Assembly: GCF_000281045.1 (NCBI RefSeq) | Contig: NW_008246139.1 | Location: forward strand, 94,571-158,570 | DNA: 64,000 nucleotides | Source of the DNA: Saprolegnia diclina VS20 | Taxonomy: Eukaryota; Oomycota; Saprolegniomycetes; Saprolegniales; Saprolegniaceae | Reading direction: 5' to 3' | In this document: positions 10,758 through 20,159 of the stretch, in pieces | Layout: each line of letters starts with the position of its first letter | Numbering within the stretch: position 1 is the stretch's first letter | The notes under the pieces: model-generated | What the model was told of the DNA's origin: nothing | Seen by the model: the letters and a program-made list of their open reading frames with translations, nothing else | Databases searched by the model: none | Translations under genes and position numbers: made by a program

Positions 10758-11648
10758 TTAGTACAGGCAGGCAGCGGCGATGGCTAGCGAAGCCAGTGCA
10801 ACCGAGGTGGGCGCTGCGCTGGACGGCTTGGCCGTCGGTGCTGCGGTCGTCGTGTTGCCACCAATCGCGCTGCCCGCGCTGCTACCGTTGGTCGCTGTTG
10901 CAGAGACAAAGGTCCCGTCGGCCTTGGCCTGGAGCGAGCCGCTGACCTCGAACCCGCCCGTGAGGCTCGCAAATACCTTGACTTGGTAGCTGCTCGAGTC
11001 CTTCCCCGCGCACGTCGCGTTGCAGGACGTGAGAGACGACTCGGGCGAGGCCTTGGGCAGCGCGCAGCCCTTGACGCTGTACACGAGGTTCTGGCCCGCG
11101 ACGACCTGCTTGCTGACCGTCAAAATATCGGTGGGGCACACGCGGGCGACCGCGGCGCCCACGTAGTTGGCCTCCGTGCGGGTTGCGTTGAAGTAGAGCG
11201 CGACGTCCTCGGCGGTCGGCGCCGTCGGCGTCGAGAAGCCGCCGACAAGCCCGGCCGGGTCGTCTGAAGTCGCCCCCGAGACCGTCGGCACGATACGCGT
11301 GATGAGTGTCTCGTTGCCGGGCCGTGCAAAGAGCGAAATCGTGTAGCCCGTCGCTGCTTCGGTGCAGGCGCAGGCCGATGTGGTCGCCGCCTCCGTCTTG
11401 ACAGCGCAGCCCTGGACGTCGAGCTTGTACTGGATGCCGGCGACGACCTTCTTGGAGGCAGAGACAAAGGTCGTCGCGCAGACGCGCGGGCAGCCGTTGC
11501 TCGGGTAGCTCGCCGGGAGAATCGAAGCATCTTGGTAGAGCTTCTGGATTTCGGCGACGGTGGCGTTGCTCCAGCCGCCGACGAGGGCCGCGTCAGCGGT
11601 GGCCGAGGCAAGGAGCACGGACGCTGCGAGAGACGTGATCGTGCGCAT
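10758..11648 (-). CDS. Secreted GPI-anchored protein with two cystatin-like repeats
   Basis: 296 aa from ATG 11648, chosen because it opens a classic signal peptide (MRTITSLAASVLLASATADA); the open frame runs further upstream without such a start. Two repeats start LVGGWS and LVGGFS and carry QxVxG-like hairpin motifs (KKVVAG, KQVVAG), each followed by a Cys-containing strand (VQGCAV, VKGCAL). A Ser/Thr/Ala-rich stalk with N-glycosylation sequons (NGSS, NTTT) precedes a C-terminal hydrophobic tail (SVALASLAIAAACLY) typical of GPI attachment. It is a tandem paralogue of the three-repeat gene next door and is in the same orientation. A role as surface cysteine-protease inhibitor is inferred from motifs only. 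Confidence 0.82.
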   Translation of the reverse strand: MRTITSLAASVLLASATADAALVGGWSNATVAEIQKLYQDASILPASYPSNGCPRVCATTFVSASKKVVAGIQYKLDVQGCAVKTEAATTSACACTEAATGYTISLFARPGNETLITRIVPTVSGATSDDPAGLVGGFSTPTAPTAEDVALYFNATRTEANYVGAAVARVCPTDILTVSKQVVAGQNLVYSVKGCALPKASPESSLTSCNATCAGKDSSSYQVKVFASLTGGFEVSGSLQAKADGTFVSATATNGSSAGSAIGGNTTTAAPTAKPSSAAPTSVALASLAIAAACLY

Positions 11649-12631
11649 CTTGCCGGTAAAAAATCGAATGTGAAAGATGTGTGAGATGGATCCGCGCTGC
11701 CCACCTGGTTTTGCAGCGCTGCATTCTTGGCATTTGTATCGAAAATGTGGACGGGGCAGCATCTGATTCCTGGTCTGGAGACGACAAAATTGTCGGTTGC
11801 TCGCCAAAATTCAGGGCTGTCAGTGGGCCACCCGGGGTACTCGTGGTCATGCCGCAGGTCGCAGCGCGGTCGAGGCCGACGGGATCGCGCCGCCGCAGCC
11901 CAAGCGTGTGGCATGCGTGAAACAAGCCATAGTGTCTGCATTGCCCAGAGCCGGTCGTTCCTTGCGTGCATATTCGAACACATCGAAGCAGCAGATGGCG
12001 TCTGATTCAAGCTCGCAACGTGGTGCGCGTGTCAGCGCGTATCAGATCTGACACGGGACTTGGGTGCGCCTCTGCCTGCCTCTGCCAGAGTCTCTTGCAA
12101 CCAAAAGTAAGACTTGTGACCCCATCATATTTTGTGGCGTCGGACCGAGCCGTGCGTCTGAGATGGGACGACCGGGCAAGCGCCGCTTTCTCTGGTGTGT
12201 GGCAGCTGCGCGCCTCCCACATTCCAGAGTCATGCGCCTTCTTGGCACCGATGGTGGAGCCACTGTCGCGCTTACCATCAACTATTCTCAATACGTCATC
12301 ATTCAATGGCTCGAAAGACAAAATTTGGCTTCTGTGTAATTTCGACGAAATTGGACATTCGCCAACGTCAGCCAGCAGTTTGCGATCGCTATACAACGCA
12401 ATACGGACTCCGTCTTGCCGCAGCGAGCCTCGATACGGATCGCCAAGTCGTCTGAAAGGCTGCTGTTGTGCTGTTTGTGATGGAAGTTGCGTGGGCGATC
12501 ATCATTCTGCAATAGAATGCATGCGATGTCATTTCCCACCGTGACGAGACTAAATACACACGTGTGTGAAACTCTCGTTTTGTATATTACGCAATATGGA
12601 TTGCTGCAGTGCACCCGAACCATTGGCCAAT
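11649..12631. other. Long intergenic region, no gene recognised
   Basis: About 1 kb between the divergent cystatin gene and EEF1AKMT1. Open frames here lack the strong G/C third-position bias of genuine neighbours. I see no RNA gene or repeat. Confidence 0.5.
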
Positions 12632-12656
12632 ATTGCGCGGTCGGCCTCTATAAATA
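12632..12656 (+). promoter_or_regulatory. CCAAT palindrome plus TATA box of EEF1AKMT1
   Basis: ATTGGCCAAT (12632-12641), a palindromic CCAAT box, lies just upstream of TATAAATA (12649-12656), about 95 bp before ATG 12752. This is the clearest textbook-like core promoter in the window. Confidence 0.55.
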
Positions 12657-12751
12657 GATCAAATCAGACGACTTGGCACTTTTCACGAGGTGCGAGCGTG
12701 TGCTGGCAGCCTCCTGCCACAGGCAGCAGCTCACAGCAATATGTAGGATTC

Positions 12752-13636
12752 ATGGACGCGCTTCTTTCTTCCGAGCTCTCGGCCGAGACGCTGGCTGCCC
12801 TCCAGGCGCACCTCGCTGCGGTTCAAGTCCGCGACGAAGACGACGACGTCTCGGAAGACTTTCGCCTCTCGCAATTGTACGCTGCATTTGTAGCCAGCTT
12901 GCTCACGCCGATCGAATGTAGCTGGTACGACCAAAAGACGGGCGACGCGCTGGCGCTCGAGGCGCTCGAGAAGAGCAAGGGCGGCCCGATCGCTTTTTTG
13001 AGCACGCCCGCAGCCTTCAAGGCGCTCAAGGTACATTTTGACTCGCAAATTGCACTTTGCATTGCGATTGTATGGGATGTAGGCCATGGAACCAGAGCGT
13101 GACAATGTCTACTTGTTCGAGTACGACCATCGGTTTGGTGACAAGTACGGTGACGCGTTTGCATTCTACGACTACAACAACCCGCTGGACGTCGACACCA
13201 AGTTTCACCACTTTTTCGATTATGTGCTCGTCGAGCCGCCGTATCTGGTGCGCTTCATATTGCAAATGATCTCGGTTGTAGAAATTTGATTTTTACATTG
13301 TGTCGTAGACGTCGCAGTGCTTGCGTGGATTTGCCAAGACGATGCGCCTCATTTCGCGTGAAGTTGATATCGTGGACGGCGTTGAAGTGCTCAAGACGCC
13401 CAACACGTTTATCAACTGTACGTCATATCAACAAGCTTGCAATCAGAAGTGACAACATTGGGCTTGTAGCTGGCGCGATGCACAAGGTCATGCTCAACGA
13501 ACTCAAGCTCGTGCCCAGCGGTTTTGTCCCAACGTTCGAGTCCAAGCTCTCGAACCGTCTCACGACTTATATCAACTACGAGTCGGAGCGCTTTGGCCCT
13601 TGCGACCACACGTTCGATGACGATGTCGAAGAATAG
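12752..13636 (+). CDS. EEF1AKMT1: eEF1A lysine methyltransferase 1 (N6AMT2/Efm5 family)
   Basis: SAM-dependent methyltransferase that methylates a lysine of translation elongation factor eEF1A. Four exons join(12752-13030, 13083-13247, 13309-13417, 13470-13636) give 239 aa; introns are 52, 61 and 52 nt and the sum is divisible by three. Family hallmarks in order: SELSAETLAALQAHL start, WYDQKTGDALALEAL, the FEYDHRFG..FAFYDYNNPLD block, the catalytic VEPPYL, LRGFAKTMRLIS and a C-terminal TTYINYES. The length equals the family norm. The canonical catalytic motif is DPPY(L/F), whereas this copy reads EPPYL, a conservative acidic swap (GAG codon). The start is fixed by homology and a promoter upstream. 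Confidence 0.93.
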
Positions 13637-13807
13637 AACAATCCACGATGACTTTGGAGCGTATGTACCATTTCTTGGCGGCGCTCCTCTTGCGTCATCA
13701 CGGACGTTTTGGCTTGGGTGGAAGCAGCTAGGGCTGGGGTTGTCTGTCCACTGGACTTGTACTCAAGACTGTGCGCATTGCAGAACGCCCACATATGCTC
13801 ATATATA

Positions 13808-14623
13808 ATGGTACGCACAAGTAGCCACGACAATTCGTCACAGCTCTCTAGCATCGACATACAAGGTTGGAGAGCTTCACCAGTGCTCACATTCTCATCG
13901 CCGTGCAGTACGAAAATTCCACTTAGATCGCTGTGCTGTGTACGCCCGTTCCTCGAGCGGGAGACCCAACGTCCTCTCGTAGGCATGGTACAGTCGGCGC
14001 GACCCAGCAGTAGCTCATTCCCTTCAGCTACTGGAGCCCGACGGTGACGACGAACAAGAGACTCACAAGACAGATGATGCTTATCTGGGCTCGAATCGGA
14101 ATCCTCAACGCCAGACTCACTGCCTCGTTCTCAGTCGTCTGGACTGTGGTCTGGTCGTCACGAGAACCACAATTGTCGAACGTACAGCCAACAGTCACGA
14201 CCATGGTGGACTACCGGTCAACGGCCAATCCGCAACGCCCAATGTGGCCCATCAGCCAAAAAGCATCGGTTTCAGCGACACTCTCGCATGGTCGACCTCG
14301 CTTCGCCGCTGGCGCTCGCTGTCCCTCTTCACTCGCACGACGACAGGTAGACAGATGCCATCACAGGACTCAGATCTCATTGCTGATGCAGTGGGTCCCG
14401 GCCATGTTCGCCGCGTCGAAAGCTGTCGGCTGCCCGCGCCAAGGACCGCGAACTGAGCCGCGAGGTCAAAGACTCACCGCGTCTGTCGCTCTCACCGGAC
14501 GCGCTGCGCAAGTTGCACATTTCGATGCCGACGCGCGCCGACGAGAAGCCGCTCGTGCTCTCGGCCCGCGAGACGTCCGAGTGTTTCGTATCGCAAATGC
14601 TATCCAAGTTTAGTGCGATCTAA
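13808..14623 (+). CDS. Small Ser-rich protein, unknown, four short exons
   Basis: Model join(13808-13987, 14028-14243, 14276-14346, 14392-14623), 232 aa. Introns are 40, 32 and 45 nt, phases agree and the sum is divisible by three. The 3' exon is clearly coding-like (KLSAARAKDRELSREVKDS, LSLSPDALRKLHISM, ending SQMLSKFSAI). Exon 2 is acidic (LLEPDGDDEQETHKTDDAY). No domain is recognised; Ser-Pro motifs suggest a phosphoregulated disordered protein. The first exon and ATG 13808 are the weakest part. A 136-codon antisense frame (13576-13986) competes there but lacks splice or homology support. Confidence 0.5.
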
Positions 14624-14702
14624 GAGAAGCGTGGGCTCTAGTATATAAGTGTACACATTGGACATAACGACTAAACATGCGCGGTTACGACGCTTGCAGC
14701 GA

Positions 14703-15423
14703 CTAGTTGGCCTTGACGTGCGGAGGGGGCGCAACGAACCCCAAGACACGCACCCACGTGACGAGCAGCACGCCGACCGACGCGACGAGCGTGACCCACT
14801 TGAGCTCGTTCGCGGCCGCGCCCGTGTAGGCGGCGAGGAGCCAATTCATATCACGTAGGCTCTGCTGCAATGTAAAGTCGTACGCTGTAAAGATATGCGC
14901 CGCGTTCTCGAGCAGGTCGGCGACCACCGAGAGAAACGGAAGATACGCGAGCAGCGAGACGGGGCGCCGCAGCCGCATGTAGCCAGCAGTGATGAGCGTC
15001 GAGAGCAGAAGGACATCTACACAAACGCTTCGCATTCAACGCGCTCGAGCATGGACGTACAGGCCGGCATGTAGAAGAAAATATCAAAGAGCTCAAAGAG
15101 AATGAAATTGCGCCGGGCCACCGGGCCCATGGACGCGTACAGATCGTGGAGCTCGATGGGCGTGTAGCCAAAGCTAACCAAATGAGGCTACGTGAAGGCC
15201 ATGGCAAGAAAGCGTACCGGACGTCGGGCAGCGGGAGGTCGGCGACTTGGCCGTGGGTCATTGCGGCGCCGTCGACGTAGACCTGCCCGATCACATTGAT
15301 GGCGACCGTGACGAGCGCCTCGTAGAGAACAACGAGACCAATGCGCAGGCGCGTCTCGGCGCAGTAGGCGATCGCGTCGGCCGCCACGTCAAGCAAAGCC
15401 ATCTCGAGCGAGGAAAATTTCAA
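14703..15423 (-). CDS. Small multipass membrane protein, unknown
   Basis: Three exons, complement(14703-15016, 15061-15173, 15218-15423), 210 aa; both introns are 44 nt with GTACGC/GTACGT donors and phases match. Hydrophobic segments: IGLVVLYEALVTVAINVIG in exon 1, a weaker FILFELFDIFFYMPA, VLLLSTLITAGYM, LLAYLPFLSVVADLL and WVTLVASVGVLLVTWV near the C-terminus, giving about four or five helices. No signal peptide and no known family. The adjacent 79 bp separate it from the stop of the Ser-rich gene (convergent). Confidence 0.75.
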
Positions 15424-15778
15424 AGTGGCGTTTTTCTAGTCGTGCCGTTTCGACGAAACAGTGTTTCCATACAGTGTAATGCGTTGACGCCAACGTTGAC
15501 AAGACACGCGCGACCACCAGGGCGTGGAGCCTGTCCTTCCTGCTCGAAGAAGCGGCTTGTATGGCTTGGTCAATAGCGACTTCATGCTGACACTACATGC
15601 CCCTGTATCGGGACTCAACTCGAGTTGGCACACCCGGTGGACGAGCAGTGCACCAGAACTGTGTACCCATAGCACTTCCAGTTGAGTAGCTCGGTGGAGT
15701 TGGTCGGTGGCTTCTGTACTGTCCATACACAGGATCATGTTCACAATGATACAGAATATGTGCTGAACGTCCCATTCA
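15424..15778. other. Intergenic
   Basis: No supported gene. Contains a perfect 12-bp palindrome CAACTCGAGTTG (15616-15627) of unknown meaning. Confidence 0.4.
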
Positions 15779-17278
15779 CTATACAAAAACCATGCAAAGG
15801 GGGGACGTGTCGGAGACCGGCATGATGTCAGACCACTGGGCTCGAAACGCTGCATGCGGCCAGCGCGGGACAATGACAAAGTGGCGATCCGGAAGCGCCC
15901 GGACGGCGGCCGCAAACTGCGCCAGCTCTTTTTTGCCCCACTCGCCTTGGAGCTGGACGACCTGGAGGTTTTTGATCGCCGCATTCATCGTTGGCAGCAT
16001 GGCAACGATGTCGTCGACGTCAAAGTCGTGCTCGGACAAGTCGAGGTGCTTGAGTGGCCAGTTTGGGACGTGGGGCATGACCTGGAAGAGCTGGCGAGCG
16101 TCGTTGGCCTCCAGCTGGTGCGACCCGAGCCCGAACGTCTCGAGCCGCGACCGCGTACACACGGTTGCGAAGAGCATCCGCGCCGTCTCGTTCGCAAAAC
16201 TCGAGTGCTTGAGCTGGAGGTGCTTCAAGTTGGGCATGTTGCTCAGAAGCTGGAGCACGTCCAGCGTGCCGACGACATCGCGGCCCACGTAATGGGCTTC
16301 GAGCGACGTGAGGCCTTCGACCTTCTCGAGGACGTCGTCTTCCTCCATGAGCGCGTCCAAGTGTTTGCAGCCGAGGTGCTGAAGCTGTGGGCCGTGGACC
16401 AGCGCCGCGACAAAGTTGTCCCAGCCGTCCTGGGAATCGTCGGTGCCGTCGTAGTCGTCGACGTCCCACTCGAGGCGCTTCAAGCGCTCGGGCAGTGGCC
16501 GCCCGTTCAAAAACTCAGCAAAAACGTCGACGTTGTTGAGGCGAAGCGCGGTGAGCGTCGTGCAGTTGGAGATCGCATCGCAGAGCGCGAGGACCTTCGG
16601 GGTGTCTGGGTCCAGGCCGAACCAGACAAAGTCCAGTCCCAACGTGGTCACGGGCTGCGTCTGCAGCCACTTGGTGAGTTGCGCCGTAAACGCGGGCTTC
16701 ACGTGGCATTGGAGGTTGCCGTCAAAGCCGTTGTAGGCGCCGATCGTGAGCGACGTAAGGCATGGCAGGTCGAAGAAGACGCCGTCGAGCGCGCCGTAGC
16801 CAGCCGAGCAATCAGAAAGAACGAACGTCTCGAGGCGTTGGCAGGACGCAAGCGTTGTGCGGTAGTACGCCCACGTAGCCGCGTCAATGACGCTGAATAA
16901 GGATTCGTCGCCGAGGTAGAACGTCAGCTCTGTGATCCACGGCGCAATGCCAGCCACGATTCCGAGATCTTTGCGGTTCTCGATCTTGTAGCTGACGACG
17001 ACGCGCTTTGGTGCTAGCGCTGTAATGGCGGCGAGGTCTTTGGCTGCGGCGCGCGAGAGGCTCGGGCTGCGCACCTCCACGTTAGGCCAAGCAATGCTGA
17101 GTGCCGGCTCGGAGAAAAGCCGAGCGAGGCTCGCCAGTGCCGATGTCGTAGCCGAGGCTGGGAGCGCCTTCGTGAAACGCTCAAAGGAGGCGGCGCAGGG
17201 AATGAACAGTGCGATGGCCTCGGCGATCTCGGGTGCCAGGACGCCGACGTCATACCCGCGGGCGCGCTGACAAGCCAT
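15779..17278 (-). CDS. F-box-like/LRR paralogue 1 of a local family
   Basis: 499 aa from ATG 17278 (MACQRARGYDVGVLAPEIAE). That start aligns with the starts of its paralogues and lies 44 bp below the shared promoter element. The N-terminus (APEIAEAIALFIPCAASFERF) resembles an F-box-like helix bundle. The remainder is a run of irregular leucine-rich repeats (CLTSLTIGAYNGFDG, TTLTALRLNNVDVF, NLKHLQLKHSSF, PLKHLDLSEHDFDV). The C-terminus (ALPDRHFVIVPRW..LCMVFV) is conserved in all copies. F-box/LRR proteins usually recruit substrates to SCF ubiquitin ligases; the F-box match here is weak and should be treated as inference. First of four full-length copies. Confidence 0.8.
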   Translation of the reverse strand: MACQRARGYDVGVLAPEIAEAIALFIPCAASFERFTKALPASATTSALASLARLFSEPALSIAWPNVEVRSPSLSRAAAKDLAAITALAPKRVVVSYKIENRKDLGIVAGIAPWITELTFYLGDESLFSVIDAATWAYYRTTLASCQRLETFVLSDCSAGYGALDGVFFDLPCLTSLTIGAYNGFDGNLQCHVKPAFTAQLTKWLQTQPVTTLGLDFVWFGLDPDTPKVLALCDAISNCTTLTALRLNNVDVFAEFLNGRPLPERLKRLEWDVDDYDGTDDSQDGWDNFVAALVHGPQLQHLGCKHLDALMEEDDVLEKVEGLTSLEAHYVGRDVVGTLDVLQLLSNMPNLKHLQLKHSSFANETARMLFATVCTRSRLETFGLGSHQLEANDARQLFQVMPHVPNWPLKHLDLSEHDFDVDDIVAMLPTMNAAIKNLQVVQLQGEWGKKELAQFAAAVRALPDRHFVIVPRWPHAAFRAQWSDIMPVSDTSPLCMVFV

Positions 17279-17321
17279 TCGTACGTTTATCAAATGTTGC
17301 AGGTCGACACATGAATATTTC

Positions 17322-17338
17322 GGAGGTATGACGTGGCA
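17322..17338 (-). promoter_or_regulatory. Shared bZIP-type promoter element, copy 1
   Basis: The minus strand reads TGCCACGTCATACCTCC, containing the ACGT core of CRE/G-box sites. It lies 44 bp upstream of the ATG of paralogue 1 and recurs upstream of the other family members. Confidence 0.6.
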
Positions 17339-17569
17339 AGCCGACAGAGCCTGCGAGATTGCACTTGGAGTCAGCATGCACAACCTTGCATAGTCACTAC
17401 TAAGCTTGATGAACGATATCGTGCGCTTGTTCTCAGCGAGATCTTTAGAACTTAGATGGAGCGGGACTGGCCTCCACAAAACTTGTAAACCTTTACCGGC
17501 AGGCAGCTCGTTTGCTTTCTATTGCTAAATATGCTGGCCGTGGGGGCGCCACGTGTACCTGCACAATAT

Positions 17570-17725
17570 CACTTTCTGTCATACCAGTTTCGTGTTTCCC
17601 GATTCTTCTACCGTATAAAACGCACTGCACGAGGCCATGCAGCTTCAATCCCGCGCGAAATTCGCGGGCGTTGCCGCGTTGCACTTCATCATCGGACGCG
17701 TCACCATGCAAAGGGTAGCTTCTAA
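17570..17725 (-). pseudogene. Remnant of the 3' end of an F-box-like paralogue
   Basis: Sequence around 17605-17720 parallels the C-terminal end of paralogue 2 (18340-18470), including a frame reading GLVQCVLYG against VVQCVLYV. The remainder of the gene is absent or shifted, so this is a decayed fragment. Confidence 0.5.
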
Positions 17726-17984
17726 GCTTCCACGTTATTGGTCGCACCAGCACCGCAACAAAGCTCCTGCGCCCTCAATGAACGATGGTCGTGATCCTAC
17801 TGCAGAATTGCCAGCACGCGCGGGCACACAAGTGATATTAATACGAAACGGTAGTCGTTGGACGTGTTGCGACTGCTAAAATCCGAAGAGGGAACGTTAT
17901 CAAGGCCATCAATTTCATTGCTTTGGCCTTCTTAACACGGCATGCGCTTACCCGAGCACTCTGCAGACGGACGAGTCAAGAGAC

Positions 17985-18270
17985 GACGACGCGATGCCTT
18001 GCCACTGCTCGCAAAACGCTGGGGATGGCGAGCGCGGCTCGATGACAAAATGGCGATTCAGAAGCTGCAGGACAGCGGTATAATCCGATGTAGCAGTGTC
18101 TCGAGGTGCTTGCCGGACGCGAGCGTTGCGCGGTAAGTTACCCACGTAGCCGCGTCAATGACGGCGTTCTACGCTTCGTTGCCGAGGTCGAATGCTAGCT
18201 CTGTGATCGATTGCGCAATGCCAGCCACGATCCTGAAGTCCGAGTGCTCCTTGATCTCGTAGCTGCCATT
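17985..18270 (-). pseudogene. Internally deleted F-box-like paralogue fragment
   Basis: The lower part (about 17985-18060) matches the C-terminal coding end of paralogue 1 (RHFVIEPRSPSPAF against RHFVIVPRWPHAAF). The upper part (about 18095-18265) matches paralogue 1 at 16830-17000. Roughly 900 bp that separate these blocks in the intact gene are missing, so two distant parts are fused. No open frame spans it. Confidence 0.6.
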
Positions 18271-18338
18271 GCATTATTTAAAGGCGCGTCATACCAGTTC
18301 AGAGCTCCCTTTCTAAAGTCATCCATGCAAGATATCTA

Positions 18339-19859
18339 CTAGACGTACAAGACGCACTGCACGACGTCATGGCGCGGCCCCATACCGTTCGCTTCAATCA
18401 CGCGCGCGAAACTCGCCGTCGTTGCCGCGTCACGCTTCAGTTTCGGATGCGCCGCCATTGCAAAATGACAGTCGGGTAGCTGCGCCGCTGCTTTCGCAAC
18501 CATTTCCACCTCGTCGACCAGCCACCAGACTTGCAAACGGATCGTCTGCAAGTGTGCGGCCGCCGCATTGATCACCGGCAACATCGCAAGCAAGCTCGCA
18601 GTGCTGCGTCGGTGGCTCGAGATGTCCAGGTGCGCAAGGCGACCAAACTGCGGCACATGCTGCAGAAAATACACCACTTCCGCATCGTACATGGAGCGTT
18701 CCGTGATCTTGAGCACCGCCAGGCGCGGAAGCGTCGAGAGCACGTTGGCGAGGTCGCGAGCGTACCGACCTTCAAAGTTGGCCAACCACAGCGTCAGTGA
18801 CGTCAGGTGCGTCATACTGCCCGCAAACCGCAAAAAGGCTTCTCGGTTCAACACTCCGCGACCGACGCCCGTCGTGTCGAGCGACTCGAGACCTCGAATC
18901 TTGGCCAGCGTCTCGTCGCTGTGTTCGAGGCCAAATTCGCGCAACCGCAACAGCGCTTCAAACTTCTTGCAGCCGAGGTGCACAAGCTGCGGCCCGGTTG
19001 CAAAGGCACTTGCAAAGTTGGTCCATCCTTCGTCCGGGGTTTCCTCCAAGTCGGTCTTCTCCCACTCGAGCGACGTCAAGTGCGCGGGCAATGGCCGGCC
19101 GCACAAAAACACGCGAGCAAAGATGCTCACATTCTCGAGTGCCAGCGTTGCGAGCGTCGTGCTCGACGCAATCGCATCACAAAGCTGCAGACAGAGCGGC
19201 GAGCTGGGCCGGGCGTCAAACCGCAGGTCTTTCAGCACCAAACAAACGACCGGCGACGCCTCGAGCCACTGAATCAAGCGCGTGCAAAAGTCATTCGTGA
19301 GGATCGCGGTTGAGAAGGATCGGTGGCCCGCGAGCGAGAGCGACGTCAGCCGCGGAAGGTTCCAGATGACATCGCCGAGCGCGATGCACCCGCTCACACA
19401 GTCGGTCACTCGCAGTGTCTCGAGGTGCTTGCACGAGGTGATCGTCGACCGGAAAAAGGTCCACTCCGCCTCGTCCATTGTCGAAAGCCCGTACGGAAAC
19501 TCGAACGTGAGCGAGGTGATCCATGACGTGGCAAACGCAAAGGCGGCCATTTCGTTGCGCGTGCCAATCGCGTAGCCAATAGCGATGCGCGGAGCCAGCG
19601 CCGTGGCGTCGACAAGATCTTGGAATGTTACGCTCGAGAGGTCTGGGCAAAGCACCGTGATTGTGGGCCACATCACGCACATCGTTGGCGTCGTGCACAG
19701 TCGTGCAATGGCCGCCAGCGCCCGGGTCTTGGCCCAGAGCGGGAGTGCGTGCATGAGCTGGAGAAACGTGGTGGGACACGGAAGAAGCCGCGCGATCGTC
19801 TCGATGATCTCGGGCGACAAGCCACCAAGGGCCGTCGCGCGGGGGGTTGGCGTGGCCAT
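18339..19859 (-). CDS. F-box-like/LRR paralogue 2
   Basis: 506 aa from ATG 19859 (MATPTPRATALGGLSPEIIE). It shows the same order of blocks as the other copies: PEIIETIARLLPCPTTFLQL, MCVMWPTITVLCPDLSSV, ALAPRIAIGYAIGTRNEMA, repeated LTSLSLAGH/LATLALENVS-type leucine repeats, LPDCHFAMAA and the terminal VVQCVLYV. It is a single-exon gene like all copies. It differs in lacking the QRAR start motif and in having no TGCCACGTCA element in the 200 bp upstream, so it may be regulated differently. Function as an SCF adaptor is inferred only. Confidence 0.8.
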   Translation of the reverse strand: MATPTPRATALGGLSPEIIETIARLLPCPTTFLQLMHALPLWAKTRALAAIARLCTTPTMCVMWPTITVLCPDLSSVTFQDLVDATALAPRIAIGYAIGTRNEMAAFAFATSWITSLTFEFPYGLSTMDEAEWTFFRSTITSCKHLETLRVTDCVSGCIALGDVIWNLPRLTSLSLAGHRSFSTAILTNDFCTRLIQWLEASPVVCLVLKDLRFDARPSSPLCLQLCDAIASSTTLATLALENVSIFARVFLCGRPLPAHLTSLEWEKTDLEETPDEGWTNFASAFATGPQLVHLGCKKFEALLRLREFGLEHSDETLAKIRGLESLDTTGVGRGVLNREAFLRFAGSMTHLTSLTLWLANFEGRYARDLANVLSTLPRLAVLKITERSMYDAEVVYFLQHVPQFGRLAHLDISSHRRSTASLLAMLPVINAAAAHLQTIRLQVWWLVDEVEMVAKAAAQLPDCHFAMAAHPKLKRDAATTASFARVIEANGMGPRHDVVQCVLYV

Positions 19860-20159
19860 GCTCGAGCAAATTGGAAACTAAGAATTGGATTCGCAGTACA
19901 AGTGCCCAACGGGAAAACCCTTTCCCAGTCGTCTCGAACCATCTCGCGATCAACCGGATGCCAGCCCATGTCGACGGGCCAAACATCAACGATTCTCTCA
20001 GACCAGCGTCGCTCCGGTACCCAGACGAGGATACCGTATCGCTAATACGACGAGCACATGCGTGAGGGCAAACATGTGCAAAATGTACGATGGATTCTTG
20101 TCGGCAGTGATCTAGGGAATAAGAATAAGAACTATGAAAAATTTGGTCGCCAAATATAT

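Noticed and set aside
13576-13986. 136-codon antisense frame near the Ser-rich gene
   Set aside because: Overlaps the EEF1AKMT1 stop and a phase-consistent plus-strand splice model; no homology seen.
14080-14110. GGCTCGAATCGG as a tRNA T-loop
   Set aside because: No acceptor or anticodon stem can be drawn around it, and it lies in a coding exon.
15436-15984. 182-codon minus-strand frame overlapping F-box-like paralogue 1
   Set aside because: Runs out of frame through the paralogue's C-terminal coding region and the spacer; low complexity only.
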